A DNA stretch of 64,000 nt from positions 2,976,001 to 3,040,000 of the forward strand of contig OX465599.1 of assembly GCA_950022295.1 (NCBI GenBank), written 5' to 3'. Below the pieces are notes generated by a model. That model saw nothing but the letters and a program-made list of their open reading frames with translations. It made no database searches and had not been told where the DNA came from. The stretch comes from Bromus sterilis. Lineage: Eukaryota > Streptophyta > Magnoliopsida > Poales > Poaceae. A program made the translations under genes and the position numbers. This document shows, one piece after another, positions 1 to 9,663 of this stretch (positions are counted from its first letter, which is position 1; the number at the start of each line of letters is the position of its first letter).

Positions 1-480
1 CCAGGGTGCATTTACGTGCCGGTCATCAACACTCGCAGTTTTGGCAGATTCTAGGTTGCTTCATGGGCTATTAATCACCGTTTTGGGTCCCCGAAGTGAT
101 TTCCACAATTGACGAACCCAGGGTGCATTTACGTGACGGTCATCAGTCCTCGCACTTTTGGCCGATTCTGGCCTATTTCATGGGCTATTAATCACCGTTA
201 CATGGGCTATTAATCACCGTTTTGGGTCCCCGGAGTGATTTCCACCATTGACGAACCCCAGGCTGCATTTACGTGCCGGTCATCAACACTCGCAGTTTTG
301 GCCGATTCTGGCCTGTTTCATGGGTATTAATCACCGTTTTGGGTCCCCGGAGTGATTTCCACCATTGACGAACCCTAGGGTGCATTTATGTGCCGGTCAT
401 CAACACTCGCAGTTTTGGCCGATTCTGGCCTGTTTCATGGGCTATTAATCACCGTTTTGGGTCCCCGGAGTGATTTCCAC
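1..480. repeat. End of a C module (C3 partial to C6)
   Basis: The window opens inside monomer C3, marked by AGATTCTAGGTTGCTTC. C4 follows (107-245, type II, GGCCTATTTC), then C5 (246-362, CAGGCTGC and the GGGTATT 1-bp loss), then C6 (363-480, CCCTAGGG and ATTTATGTG). The same four-monomer string appears at 9664-10155, 17954-18445, 18937-19428, 23219-23710 and 26780-27271, always before an A1 or C7 monomer. Confidence 0.9.
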
Positions 481-760
481 CATTGACGAACCCCAGGGTG
501 CATTTACGTGCCGGTCATCAACACTCGCAATTTTGGCCGATTCTGGCCTGTTTCATGGGTTATTAATCATAGTTACATGGGCTATTAATCACCGTTTTGG
601 GTCCCCGGAGTGATTTCCACAATTGAAGAACCCCAGGGTGCATTTACGTAACGGTCATCAGTCCTCGCACTTTTGGCCGATTATGGCCTGTTTCATGGGC
701 TATTAATCACCGTTACATGGGCTATTAATCACCGTTTTGGGTCCCCGGAGTGATTTCCAC

Positions 761-878
761 CATTGACGAACCCCAGGGTGCATTTACGTGCCGGTCATCA
801 ACACTCGCAGTTTTGGCCGATTCTGGCCTGTTTCATGGGCTATTAATCACCGTTTTGGGTCCCCAGAGTGATTTCCAC
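761..878. repeat. Reference 118-bp monomer (position A3)
   Basis: A representative near-consensus unit. It runs from CATTGACGAACCCC to TGATTTCCAC, and the next unit starts at 879. It carries the type I core CATCAACACTCGCAG, the paired GGCC sites flanking GATTCT, and the TAA of ATTAATC that closes most open frames. It ends with the CCCCAGAG variant in place of CCCCGGAG. The 118-bp step is confirmed by neighbouring equivalent positions elsewhere, for example 4653 to 4771. Confidence 0.95.
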
Positions 879-996
879 CATTGACGAACCCCAGGGTGCA
901 TTTACGTGCCGGTCATCAACACTCGCAGTTTTGGCAGATTCTGGGTTGTTTCATGGGCTATCAATCACCGTTTTGGGTCCCCGAAGTGATTTCCAT

Positions 997-1135
997 AATT
1001 GACGAACCCAGGGTGCATTTACGTGACGGTCATCAGTCCTCGCACTTTTGGCCGATTCTGGCCTGTTTCATGGGCTATTAATCACCGTTACATGGGCTAT
1101 TAATCACCGTTTTGGGTCCCCGGAGTGATTTCCAC
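997..1135. repeat. Type II monomer with 22-bp duplication (position A5)
   Basis: Representative of the second monomer class. It has ACGTGACGGTCATCAG and TCCTCGCAC where type I has ACGTGCCGGTCATCAA and ACTCGCAG. It is entered through AATTGACGAA instead of CATTGACGAA. It has CCC rather than CCCC near its start and carries the 22-bp duplication, giving 139 bp. Type II monomers recur at A2, A5, B4, B7, B12, B16 and C4 in the modules named in this annotation. Confidence 0.9.
1069..1112. repeat. 22-bp internal tandem duplication (example)
   Basis: Two copies of a 22-bp segment lie head to tail at 1069-1090 and 1091-1112. Each begins CATGGGCTATTAATC; the first ends CCGTTA and the second CCGTTT. This duplication turns a 118-bp monomer into a 140-bp one. 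The first copy occurs with three endings across the array: ACCGTTA, ACAGTTA and ATAGTTA. Each ending is tied to particular monomer positions, so the duplication predates HOR formation. Confidence 0.95.
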
Positions 1136-1510
1136 CATTGGCGAACCCTAGGGTGCATTTACGTGCCGGTCATCAACACTCGCAGTTTTGGCCAATTCTG
1201 GCCTGTTTCATGGGCTATTAATCACCGTTTTGGGTCCCCAGAGTGATTTCCACCATTGACGAACCCCAGGGTGCATTTACGTGCCGGTCATCAACACTCG
1301 CAATTTTGGCCGATTCTGGCCTGTTTCATGGGCTATTAATCACAGTTACATGGGCTATTAATCACCGTTTTGGATCCCCAGAGTGATTTCCATCATTGAA
1401 GAACCCAGGGTGCATTTACGTGCCGGTTATCAACACACGCAGTTTTGACCGATTCTGGCCTGTTTCATGAGCTATTAATCACCGTTTTGGGTCCCCGGAG
1501 TGATTTCCAC

Positions 1511-4500
1511 AATTGACGAACCCCAGGGTGCATTTACGTGCCGGTCATCAACACTCGCAATTTTGGCCGATTCTGGCCTGTTTCATGGGTTATTAATCAT
1601 AGTTACATGGGCTATTAATCACCGTTTTGGGTCCCCGGAGTGATTTCCACAATTTAAGAACCCCAGGGTGCATTTACGTAACGGTCATCAGTCCTCGCAC
1701 TTTTGGCCGATTATGGCCTGTTTCATGGGCTATTAATCACCGTTACATGGGCTATTAATCACCGTTTTGGGTCCCCGGAGTGATTTCCACCATTGACGAA
1801 CCCCAGGGTGCATTTACGTGCCGGTCATCAACACTCGCAGTTTTGGCCGATTCTGGCCTGTTTCATGGGCTATTAATCACCGTTTTGGGTCCCCAGAGTG
1901 ATTTCCACCATTGACGAACCCCAGGGTGCATTTACGTGCCGGTCATCAACACTCGCAGTTTTGGCAGATTCTGGGTTGTTTCATGGGCTATCAATCACCG
2001 TTTTGGGTCCCCGAAGTGATTTCCATAATTGACGAACCCAGGGTGCATTTACGTGACGGTCATCAGTCCTCGCACTTTTGGCCGATTCTGGCCTGTTTCA
2101 TGGGCTATTAATCACCGTTACATGGGCTATTAATCACCGTTTTGGGTCCCCGGAGTGATTTCCACCATTGGCGAACCCTAGGGTGCATTTACGTGCCGGT
2201 CATCAACACTCGCAGTTTTGGCCGATTCTGGCCTGTTTCATGGGCTATTAATCACCGTTTTGGGTCCCCAGAGTGATTTCCACCATTGACGAACCCCAGG
2301 GTGCATTTACGTGCCGGTCATCAACACTCGCAATTTTGGCCGATTCTGGCCTGTTTCATGGGCTATTAATCACAGTTACATGGGCTATTAATCACCGTTT
2401 TGGGTCCCCGGAGTGATTTCCACCATTGACGAACCCTAGGGTGCATTTACGTGCCGGTCATCAACACTCGCAGTTTTGGCCGATTCTGGCCTGTTTCATG
2501 GGTATTAATCACCGTTTTGGGTCCCCGGAGTGATTTCCACCATTGACGAACCCTAGGGTGCATTTATGTGCCGGTCATCAACACTCGCAGTTTTGGCCGA
2601 TTCTGGCCTGTTTCATGGGCTATTAATCACCGTTTTGGGTCCCCGGAGTGATTTCCACCATTGACGAACCCCAGGGTGCATTTACGTGCCGGTCATCAAC
2701 ACTCGCAATTTTGGCCGATTCTGGCCTGTTTCATGGGTTATTAATCATAGTTACATGGGCTATTAATCACCGTTTTGGGTCCCCGGAGTGATTTCCACAA
2801 TTGACGAACCCCGGGGTGCATTTACGTAACGGTCATCAGTCCTCGCACTTTTGGCCGATTCTGGCCTGTTTCATGGGCTATTAATCACCGTTTTGGGTCC
2901 CCGGAGTGATTTCCACCATTGACGAACCCCAGGGTGCATTTACGTGCCGGTCATCAACACTCGCAGTTTTGGCCGATTCTGACCTGTGTCATGGGCTATT
3001 AATCACCGTTTTTGGTCCCCAGAGTGATTTCCACCATTGACGAACCCCAGGGTGCATTTACGAGCCGGTCATCAACACTCGCAGTTTTGGCCGATTCTGG
3101 CCTGTTTCATGGGTATTAATCACCGTTTTGGGTCCCCGGAGTGATTTCCACAATTGACGAACCCCGGGGTGCATTTACGTAACGGTCATCAGTCCTCGCA
3201 CTTTTGGCCGATTCTGGCCTGTTTCATGGGCTATTAATCACCGTTTTGGGTCCCCGGAGTGATTTCCACCATTGACGAACCCAGGGTGCATTTACGTGCC
3301 GGTCATCAACACTCGCAGTTTTGGCCGATTCTGGCCTGTTTCATGGGCTATTAATCACCGTTTTGGGTCCCCGGAGTGATTTCCACCATTGACGAACCCC
3401 AGGGTGCATTTACGTGCCGGTCATCAACACTCGCTATTTTGGCCGATTCTGGCCTGTTTCATGGGCTATTAATCACAGTTACATGGGCTATTAATCACCG
3501 TTTTGGATCCCCAGAGTGATTTCCATCATTGAAGAACCCAGGGTGCATTTACGTGCCGGTTATCAACACTCGCAGTTTTGGCCGATTCTGGCCTGTTTCA
3601 TGAGCTATTAATCACCGTTTTGGGTCCCCAGAGTGATTTCCACCATTGACGAACCCCAGGGTGCATTTACGTGCCGGTCATCAACACTCGCAGTTTTGTC
3701 AGATTTTGGGTTGTTTCATGGGCTATTAATCACCGTTTTGGGTCCCCGAAGTGATTTCCACAATTGACGAACCCCAGGGTGCATTTACGTGACGGTCATC
3801 AGTCCTCGCACTTTTGGCCGATTCTGGCCTGTTTCATGGGCTATTAATCACCGTTACATGGGCTATTAATCACCGTTTTGGGTCCCCGTAGTGATGTCCA
3901 CCATTGACGAACCCAGGGTGCATTTATGTGCCGGTCATCAACACTCGCAGTTTTGGCCGATTCTGGCCTGTTTCATGGGCTATTAATCACCGTTTTGGGT
4001 CCCCGGAGTGATTTCCACCATTGACGAACCCAGGGTGCATTTACGTGCCGGTTATCAACACACGCAGTTTTGACCGATTCTGGCCTGTTTCATGAGCTAT
4101 TAATCACCGTTTTGGGTCCCCGGAGTGATTTCCACCATTGACGAACCCCAGGGTGCATTTACGTGCCGGTCATCAACACTCGCAATTTTGGCCGATTCTG
4201 GCCTGTTTCATGGGCTATCAATCACCGTTTTGGGTCCCCGAAGTGATTTCCATAATTGACGAACCCAGGGTGCATTTACGTGACGGTCATCAGTCCTCGC
4301 ACTTTTGGCCGATTCTGGCCTGTTTCATGAGCTATTAATCATCGTTTTGGGTCCCCGGAGTGATTTCCACCATTGACGAACCCCAGGGTGCATTTACGTG
4401 CCGGTCATCAACACTCGCAATTTTGGCCGATTCTGGCCTGTTTCATGGGTTATTAATCATAGTTACATGGGCTATTAATCACCGTTTTGGGTCCCCGGAG

Positions 4501-5143
4501 TGATTTCCACAATTGAAGAACCCCAGGGTGCATTTACGTAACGGTCATCAGTCCTCGCACTTTTGGCCGATTATGGCCTGTTTCATGGGCTATTAATCAC
4601 CGTTACATGGGCTATTAATCACCGTTTTGGGTCCCCGGAGTGATTTCCACCATTGACGAACCCCAGGGTGCATTTACGTGCCGGTCATCAACACTCGCAG
4701 TTTTGGCCGATTCTGGCCTGTTTCATGGGCTATGAATCACCGTTTTGGGTCCCCGGAGTGATTTCCACCATTGACGAACCCAAGGGTGCATTTACGTGCC
4801 GGTCATCAACACTCGCAGTTTTGGCAGATTCTGGGTTGTTTCATGGGCTATCAATCACCGTTTTGGGTCCCCGAAGTGATTTCCATAATTGACGAACCCA
4901 GGGTGCATTTACGTGACGGTCATCAGTCCTCGCACTTTTGGCCGATTCTGGCCTGTTTCATGGGCTATTAATCACCGTTACATGGGCTATTAATCACCGT
5001 TTTGGGTCCCCGGAGTGATTTCCACCATTGACGAACCCTAGGGTGCATTTACGTGCCGGTCATCAACACTCGCAGTTTTGGCCGATTCTGGCCTGTTTCA
5101 TGTGCTATTAATCACCGTTTTGGGTCCCCAGAGTGATTTCCAC
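1511..5143. repeat. 29-monomer HOR of 3,633 bp, copy 1
   Basis: Made of A1-A7 (1511-2423, 913 bp), B1-B16 (2424-4370, 1,947 bp) and six A-like monomers (4371-5143, 773 bp), which sum to 3,633. The last six differ from ordinary A by CTATGAATC at about 4733, GAACCCAAGGG at 4776 and CATGTGC at about 5100. The unit is followed directly by a second copy. The first 110 bases of monomer 1511 carry AATTGACG where copy 2 has CATTGACG. Confidence 0.92.
2424..4370. repeat. Module B, 16-monomer run of 1,947 bp (B1-B16)
   Basis: Marks in order: B1 CCCTAGGG and GGGTATT; B2 CCCTAGGG and ATTTATGTG; B3 CAATTTTGG with CATAGTTA; B4 and B7 CCCCGGGG, ACGTAACGG, type II; B5 GACCTGTGTC and CGTTTTTGG; B6 TTTACGAGCCGG; B8 short C-run; B9 TCGCTATTTTGG with GGATCC; B10 GAAGAACCC and GGTTATCAACACTCG; B11 TTTTGTCAGATTTTGGG; B12 type II ending GTAGTGATGTCC; B13 ATTTATGTG; B14 as A8; B15 CTATCAATC; B16 CATGAGCTATTAATCATCG. 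Shortened forms (B1-B11, B1-B12 or B3-B14) make up the later HORs. Confidence 0.9.
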
Positions 5144-8100
5144 CATTGACGAACCCCAGGGTGCATTTACGTGCCGGTCATCAACACTCGCAATTTTGGC
5201 CGATTCTGGCCTGTTTCATGGGTTATTAATCATAGTTACATGGGCTATTAATCACCGTTTTGGGTCCCCGGAGTGATTTCCACAATTGAAGAACCCCAGG
5301 GTGCATTTACGTAACGGTCATCAGTCCTCGCACTTTTGGCCGATTATGGCCTGTTTCATGGGCTATTAATCACCGTTACATGGGCTATTAATCACCGTTT
5401 TGGGTCCCCGGAGTGATTTCCACCATTGACGAACCCCAGGGTGCATTTACGTGCCGGTCATCAACACTCGCAGTTTTGGCCGATTCTGGCCTGTTTCATG
5501 GGCTATTAATCACCGTTTTGGGTCCCCAGAGTGATTTCCACCATTGACGAACCCCAGGGTGCATTTACGTGCCGGTCATCAACACTCGCAGTTTTGGCAG
5601 ATTCTGGGTTGTTTCATGGGCTATCAATCACCGTTTTGGGTCCCCGAAGTGATTTCCATAATTGACGAACCCAGGGTGCATTTACGTGACGGTCATCAGT
5701 CCTCGCACTTTTGGCCGATTCTGGCCTGTTTCATGGGCTATTAATCACCGTTACATGGGCTATTAATCACCGTTTTGGGTCCCCGGAGTGATTTCCACCA
5801 TTGGCGAACCCTAGGGTGCATTTACGTGCCGGTCATCAACACTCGCAGTTTTGGCCGATTCTGGCCTGTTTCATGGGCTATTAATCACCGTTTTGGGTCC
5901 CCAGAGTGATTTCCACCATTGACGAACCCCAGGGTGCATTTACGTGCCGGTCATCAACACTCGCAATTTTGGCCGATTCTGGCCTGTTTCATGGGCTATT
6001 AATCACAGTTACATGGGCTATTAATCACCGTTTTGGGTCCCCGGAGTGATTTCCACCATTGACGAACCCTAGGGTGCATTTACGTGCCGGTCATCAACAC
6101 TCGCAGTTTTGGCCGATTCTGGCCTGTTTCATGGGTATTAATCACCGTTTTGGGTCCCCGGAGTGATTTCCACCATTGACGAACCCTAGGGTGCATTTAT
6201 GTGCCGGTCATCAACACTCGCAGTTTTGGCCGATTCTGGCCTGTTTCATGGGCTATTAATCACCGTTTTGGGTCCCCGGAGTGATTTCCACCATTGACGA
6301 ACCCCAGGGTGCATTTACGTGCCGGTCATCAACACTCGCAATTTTGGCCGATTCTGGCCTGTTTCATGGGTTATTAATCATAGTTACATGGGCTATTAAT
6401 CACCGTTTTGGGTCCCCGGAGTGATTTCCACAATTGACGAACCCCGGGGTGCATTTACGTAACGGTCATCAGTCCTCGCACTTTTGGCCGATTCTGGCCT
6501 GTTTCATGGGCTATTAATCACCGTTTTGGGTCCCCGGAGTGATTTCCACCATTGACGAACCCCAGGGTGCATTTACGTGCCGGTCATCAACACTCGCAGT
6601 TTTGGCCGATTCTGACCTGTGTCATGGGCTATTAATCACCGTTTTTGGTCCCCAGAGTGATTTCCACCATTGACGAACCCCAGGGTGCATTTACGAGCCG
6701 GTCATCAACACTCGCAGTTTTGGCCGATTCTGGCCTGTTTCATGGGTATTAATCACCGTTTTGGGTCCCCGGAGTGATTTCCACAATTGACGAACCCCGG
6801 GGTGCATTTACGTAACGGTCATCAGTCCTCGCACTTTTGGCCGATTCTGGCCTGTTTCATGGGCTATTAATCACCGTTTTGGGTCCCCGGAGTGATTTCC
6901 ACCATTGACGAACCCAGGGTGCATTTACGTGCCGGTCATCAACACTCGCAGTTTTGGCCGATTCTGGCCTGTTTCATGGGCTATTAATCACCGTTTTGGG
7001 TCCCCGGAGTGATTTCCACCATTGACGAACCCCAGGGTGCATTTACGTGCCGGTCATCAACACTCGCTATTTTGGCCGATTCTGGCCTGTTTCATGGGCT
7101 ATTAATCACAGTTACATGGGCTATTAATCACCGTTTTGGATCCCCAGAGTGATTTCCATCATTGAAGAACCCAGGGTGCATTTACGTGCCGGTTATCAAC
7201 ACTCGCAGTTTTGGCCGATTCTGGCCTGTTTCATGAGCTATTAATCACCGTTTTGGGTCCCCAGAGTGATTTCCACCATTGACGAACCCCAGGGTGCATT
7301 TACGTGCCGGTCATCAACACTCGCAGTTTTGTCAGATTTTGGGTTGTTTCATGGGCTATTAATCACCGTTTTGGGTCCCCGAAGTGATTTCCACAATTGA
7401 CGAACCCCAGGGTGCATTTACGTGAAGGTCATCAGTCCTCGCACTTTTGGCCGATTCTGGCCTGTTTCATGGGCTATTAATCACCGTTACATGGGCTATT
7501 AATCACCGTTTTGGGTCCCCGTAGTGATGTCCACCATTGACGAACCCAGGGTGCATTTATGTGCCGGTCATCAACACTCGCAGTTTTGGCCGATTCTGGC
7601 CTGTTTCATGGGCTATTAATCACCGTTTTGGGTCCCCGGAGTGATTTCCACCATTGACGAACCCAGGGTGCATTTACGTGCCGGTTATCAACACACGCAG
7701 TTTTGACCGATTCTGGCCTGTTTCATGAGCTATTAATCACCGTTTTGGGTCCCCGGAGTGATTTCCACCATTGACGAACCCCAGGGTGCATTTACGTGCC
7801 GGTCATCAACACTCGCAATTTTGGCCGATTCTGGCCTGTTTCATGGGCTATCAATCACCGTTTTGGGTCCCCGAAGTGATTTCCATAATTGACGAACCCA
7901 GGGTGCATTTACGTGACGGTCATCAGTCCTCGCACTTTTGGCCGATTCTGGCCTGTTTCATGAGCTATTAATCATCGTTTTGGGTCCCCGGAGTGATTTC
8001 CACCATTGACGAACCCCAGGGTGCATTTACGTGCCGGTCATCAACACTCGCAATTTTGGCCGATTCTGGCCTGTTTCATGGGTTATTAATCATAGTTACA

Positions 8101-8776
8101 TGGGCTATTAATCACCGTTTTGGGTCCCCGGAGTGATTTCCACAATTGAAGAACCCCAGGGTGCATTTACGTAACGGTCATCAGTCCTCGCACTTTTGGC
8201 CGATTATGGCCTGTTTCATGGGCTATTAATCACCGTTACATGGGCTATTAATCACCGTTTTGGGTCCCCGGAGTGATTTCCACCATTGACGAACCCCAGG
8301 GTGCATTTACGTGCCGGTCATCAACACTCGCAGTTTTGGCCGATTCTGGCCTGTTTCATGGGCTATGAATCACCGTTTTGGGTCCCCGGAGTGATTTCCA
8401 CCATTGACGAACCCAAGGGTGCATTTACGTGCCGGTCATCAACACTCGCAGTTTTGGCAGATTCTGGGTTGTTTCATGGGCTATCAATCACCGTTTTGGG
8501 TCCCCGAAGTGATTTCCATAATTGACGAACCCAGGGTGCATTTACGTGACGGTCATCAGTCCTCGCACTTTTGGCCGATTCTGGCCTGTTTCATGGGCTA
8601 TTAATCACCGTTACATGGGCTATTAATCACCGTTTTGGGTCCCCGGAGTGATTTCCACCATTGACGAACCCTAGGGTGCATTTACGTGCCGGTCATCAAC
8701 ACTCGCAGTTTTGGCCGATTCTGGCCTGTTTCATGTGCTATTAATCACCGTTTTGGGTCCCCAGAGTGATTTCCAC
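5144..8776. repeat. 29-monomer HOR of 3,633 bp, copy 2
   Basis: Every marker of 1511-5143 recurs here at +3,633, including the rare TATGAATC, GAACCCAAGGG and CATGTGC variants, so the two copies are a recent direct tandem duplication. One visible difference is ACGTGAAGGTC near 7425 where copy 1 has ACGTGACGGTC near 3792. Similarity continues to about 8854, where copy 1's follow-on has GGGTTATTAATCATAG and this copy has GGGCTATTAATCACAG. Confidence 0.92.
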
Positions 8777-9663
8777 CATTGACGAACCCCAGGGTGCATT
8801 TACGTGCCGGTCATCAACACTCGTAATTTTGGCCGATTCTGGCCTGTTTCATGGGCTATTAATCACAGTTACATGGGCTATTAATCACCGTTTTGGATCC
8901 CCAGAGTGATTTCCATCATTGAAGAACCCAGGGTGCATTTACGTGCCGGTTATCAACACACGCAGTTTTGACCGATTCTGGCCTGTTTCATGAGCTATTA
9001 ATCACCGTTTTGGGTCCCCGGAGTGATTTCCACCATTGACGAACCCCAGGGTGCATTTACGTGACGGTCATCAGTCCTCGCACTTTTGGCCGATTCTGGC
9101 CTGTTTCATGGGCTATTAATCACCGTTACATGGGCTATTAATCACCGTTTTGGGTCCCCGTAGTGATGTCCACCATTGACGAACCCAGGGTCCATTTACG
9201 TGCCGGTCATCAACACTCGCAATTTTGGCCGATTCTGGATTGTTTCATGGGTATTAATCACCGTTTTGGGTCCCCGAAGTGATTTCCACAATTGACGAAC
9301 CCCGGGCTGCATTTACGTGCCGGTCATCAACACTCGCAGTTCTGGCCGATTCTGGCCTGTTTCATGGGTATTAATCACCGTTTTGGGTCCCCGGAGTGAT
9401 TTCCACCATTGACGAACCCCAGGGTGCATTTATGTGCCGGTCATCAACACTCACAGTTTTGGCCGATTCTGGCCTGTTTCATGGGCTATTAATCACAGTT
9501 ACATGGGCTATTAATCACCGTTTTGGATCCCCAGAGTGATTTCCATCATTGAAGAACCCAGGGTGCATTTACGTGCCGGTTATCAACACTCGCAGTTTTG
9601 GCCGATTCTGGCCTGTTTCATGAGCTATTAATCATCGTTTTGGGTCCCCGGAGTGATTTCCAC
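8777..9663. repeat. Transitional monomers between B/A and C modules
   Basis: Seven monomers of 140, 117, 140, 116, 117, 140 and 117 bp. 8777 is an A7 form with TCGTAATTTTGG and GGATCC, and 8917 is A8. 9034 is type II but is entered by CATTGACG and ends GTAGTGATGTCC like B12, so it looks like a hybrid. 9174 has GGTCCATTTACG and GATTCTGGATTG (C7-like, ending CCGAAG). 9290 has CCCCGGGCTGC and CAGTTCTGG (C8-like). 9407 and 9547 are C1 and C2. The 8777-9033 pair recurs at 16573-16829 and 56013-56269. Confidence 0.85.

Larger units (their letters stand above)
481..1510. repeat. Module A, 8-monomer HOR of 1,030 bp (A1-A8)
   Basis: Eight monomers of 140, 140, 118, 118, 139, 118, 140 and 117 bp sum to 1,030. 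Marks in order: A1 CAATTTTGG with GGGTTATTAATCATAGTTA; A2 GAAGAACCCC, ACGTAACGG and GATTATGGCC; A3 plain; A4 GGCAGATTCTGGGTTG and CTATCAATC; A5 type II with the 22-bp duplication; A6 ATTGGCGAACCCTAGGG; A7 CAATTTTGG, CACAGTTA and TTGGATCC; A8 GGTTATCAACACACG, TTTTGACC and CATGAGC. The next unit starts at 1511 and repeats A1-A7. Tandem A copies recur at 10156, 24720, 27272 and 39824-41768 (40224-41253 is one 1,030-bp step). Confidence 0.93.

Noticed and set aside
761..878. CENP-B box in the monomer
   Set aside because: The reverse strand has GTTCGTCAATGGTGG, which shares the TTCG core but lacks the required CGGG and central A of the CENP-B box pattern. I saw no better match.
761..878. Strong hairpin or terminator at GGCCGATTCTGGCC
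   Set aside because: The stem is only 4 bp (GGCC self-pairing) with a 6-nt loop and no U-tract or stem extension, so it is listed only as a low-confidence motif observation.
881..1081. Open frames of 66, 70, 79 and 105 codons repeated dozens of times (e.g. 881-1081, 4653-4892, 19968-20285, 21233-21445)
   Set aside because: They start at TTG or GTG inside the satellite and end at the TAA of ATTAATC. They exist where CTATCAATC, CTATGAATC or the GGGTATT loss removes that stop, and where a 1-bp C-run loss makes the monomer 117 bp and keeps the frame. Their near-identity follows from HOR copying at DNA level. No ATG start, gene context or unique coding sequence is seen.
2424..2560. Telomere-like CCCTA motifs
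   Set aside because: CCCTAGGG occurs once per monomer as an allele of CCCCAGGG and is never tandemly repeated as a telomeric hexamer or heptamer.
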